A DNA stretch of 64,000 nucleotides from Pseudomonas matsuisoli (GTDB taxonomy: Bacteria > Pseudomonadota > Gammaproteobacteria > Pseudomonadales > Pseudomonadaceae). Of the stretch, positions 62,905 to 64,000 are shown one piece after another. The DNA lies in the NCBI RefSeq assembly GCF_014647635.1, contig NZ_BMPO01000001.1, forward strand, positions 248,001 to 312,000. Direction: 5' to 3'. Position 1 is the first letter of the stretch; every line of letters begins with the position of its first letter. A program made the position numbers and the translations under genes. The notes under the pieces were generated by a model that saw nothing but the letters and a program-made list of their open reading frames with translations, made no database searches and was not told the DNA's origin.

Positions 62905-62976
62905 GTAGCGCGGGTGATAACCCGCATGTTCCAGCGTTAAGGCCAACACGTAAGCCGCGGGTTGCACCCGCCCTAC
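62905..62976. repeat. REPIN right of RAYT
   Basis: GTAGCGCGGGTGATAACCCG on the left and GCGGGTTGCACCCGCCCTAC on the right, inverted about 30 bp. It separates the RAYT gene from the 3' end of flgL. Confidence 0.9.
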
Positions 62977-63037
62977 GGGGTCGGCGTACTGCGGGCGCAT
63001 CGCGTGCCTTCGATTTCCGGATGGTAGCGGTTTGGGC

Positions 63038-64000
63038 TTACAAGTAATTGAAGAGGCTGAGGCTGTTGATCTTCACGTAACTCTGCTGCGCAGCCTGCAG
63101 GACGGTGGACTGGAGTGCCATGCGTGACAAGGCCTCGGCGTAATCCAGGTCTTCCAACTCTGACTTCACCGACTTGTTCACCAAACTGACGTCATCAATG
63201 AACGTTTCGGTTGTATCGATGGTGTTGAGACGTGCACCCACCTGACCTTGGACGCTGAGAATCTTGGCGCTGACCTTTTCCAGGTTGCTCAAGGCGATGG
63301 CTGTCTGATCGCGAATGACTAATCCGCTTTCCGGTGTGTCACCACCCGTTTCGAGCGCCTTGCGCAAGTCGGAAACGACGTTGAGCAAGCTCTTGTTTTC
63401 GGACTGCCGGTCTGTCGCAAACGTAAATGTATCCCCGGCCTGCGGCGTTCCGTCCAAGCGCATTTCGATACCACCGAATTTGACGACATCGGTCGTGGTG
63501 CTGTCTGTATCGACCGATCCGGTGCCTCTGACATCGCCAGCTGCATTACGAATTTCGTAGTTCTGCGCGCTCGTGAAGACGATCGACATCTGGTAGTCGT
63601 TCGGCGCAGGAAACTTTTGGTCGTAGGCAGCCTTATCAGTCACCAACGCTGTCGAGATACGCGCCGTGCTGTCGGGCAACGTACTCTGAGTCGTCTTCAC
63701 TCGATTGACGTTCTCGATGTTCTCGAAAATCGCCTTGCCGCTGTCACTCACCGGCAAGAAGGTGCTGCTTGCGATCTGCACATTGCGCTGGCCTTCATCG
63801 CCCTGATAGCTGTAGGTGCCATCCGCATTGCGCATGAACGGCTGGGTATCCCCCATCGAACCGGAAAACAAATACTTGCCGTTGGCGTCCTTGCTGTTCA
63901 GCAGGTTCAACAACTCATCTTCGCGCTGCTTGAGCTCGGTCGCGAGTGCAGCGCGGTCGTTCGAATCCAACGCGCCGTTGCCTGCCTGTACGGCGATCTC
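63038..64000 (-). CDS. flgL: Flagellar hook-filament junction protein FlgL, C-terminal part
   Basis: Joins the hook to the filament, with FlgK. The minus-strand frame is open from the right edge to the stop at 63038, giving 320 codons; the N-terminal part lies beyond the window (the family is longer in Pseudomonas). The visible part has NLLNSKDANGKYLFSGSMGD, the conserved flagellin-like C-terminus (DDVSLVNKSVKSELEDLDYA, EALSRMALQSTVLQAAQQSY) and ends VKINSLSLFNYL. It probably ends a flgF-flgL type operon. Confidence 0.95.
   Translation of the reverse strand, partial: EIAVQAGNGALDSNDRAALATELKQREDELLNLLNSKDANGKYLFSGSMGDTQPFMRNADGTYSYQGDEGQRNVQIASSTFLPVSDSGKAIFENIENVNRVKTTQSTLPDSTARISTALVTDKAAYDQKFPAPNDYQMSIVFTSAQNYEIRNAAGDVRGTGSVDTDSTTTDVVKFGGIEMRLDGTPQAGDTFTFATDRQSENKSLLNVVSDLRKALETGGDTPESGLVIRDQTAIALSNLEKVSAKILSVQGQVGARLNTIDTTETFIDDVSLVNKSVKSELEDLDYAEALSRMALQSTVLQAAQQSYVKINSLSLFNYL

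Overview
The window is bacterial chromosome from a Pseudomonas-like gammaproteobacterium (family Pseudomonadaceae). The evidence is the gene set and order: leuC next to a divergent lysR, gltX-uvrB-aromatic aminotransferase-tRNA-Asn, and one continuous polar-flagellum/chemotaxis locus with fleQ, fleSR, fleN, flhF, motCD and a ParA/ParP pair. It also carries several families of short palindromic REP/REPIN repeats of the kind common in Pseudomonas. Species cannot be fixed from the sequence alone.

Bases 1-16250 hold mostly housekeeping genes: the 5' part of leuC and its divergent LysR regulator, a small heat-shock protein with a ROSE-type RNA thermometer, dusC and a thioesterase. These are followed by a duplicated tRNA-Glu/tRNA-Ala operon with a strong promoter and terminator, gltX, a second LysR regulator, uvrB, an aromatic aminotransferase and tRNA-Asn. 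An 0.8-kb gene-free repeat region containing a 251-bp tandem duplication comes next, then ttcA, sprT, a voltage-gated-type ion channel with a zinc-ribbon tail, and a SLC13/DASS carboxylate transporter.

Bases 16250-64000 are almost entirely motility and chemotaxis. On the + strand are a FliK-domain gene and a small FlhB-C-terminus paralogue. Nearly everything else is on the - strand. Read in the direction of transcription (right to left) the order is flgL (cut by the window), fliC, flaG, fliD, fliS, fliT, [tctCBA], fleQ, fleS, fleR, fliEFGHIJ, a lone HPt gene, fliK, fliLMNOPQR-flhB, [sodC on +], flhA, flhF, fleN, fliA, cheY, cheZ, cheA, cheB, motC, motD, parA-like, parP-like, cheW and a DUF2802 gene.

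Regulation can be read in part from the DNA. Sigma-54 (-24/-12) sites precede fleS, fliE, fliL and flhA, with a weaker candidate before fliD, and a sigma-28 site precedes fliC. This matches the established cascade FleQ/RpoN, then FleSR and structural operons, then FliA, then flagellin. Insertions into the locus are sodC, the tctCBA transporter operon, and a RAYT (REP-associated tyrosine transposase) gene between fliC and flgL that is flanked by REPINs.

No clearly new defence or mobile system was found. The most interesting signals are the RAYT with its REPIN population, the 251-bp tandem duplication, the ROSE element, the HPt gene that lacks its usual HsbR/HsbA partners, and the tct operon between fleQ and fliT.
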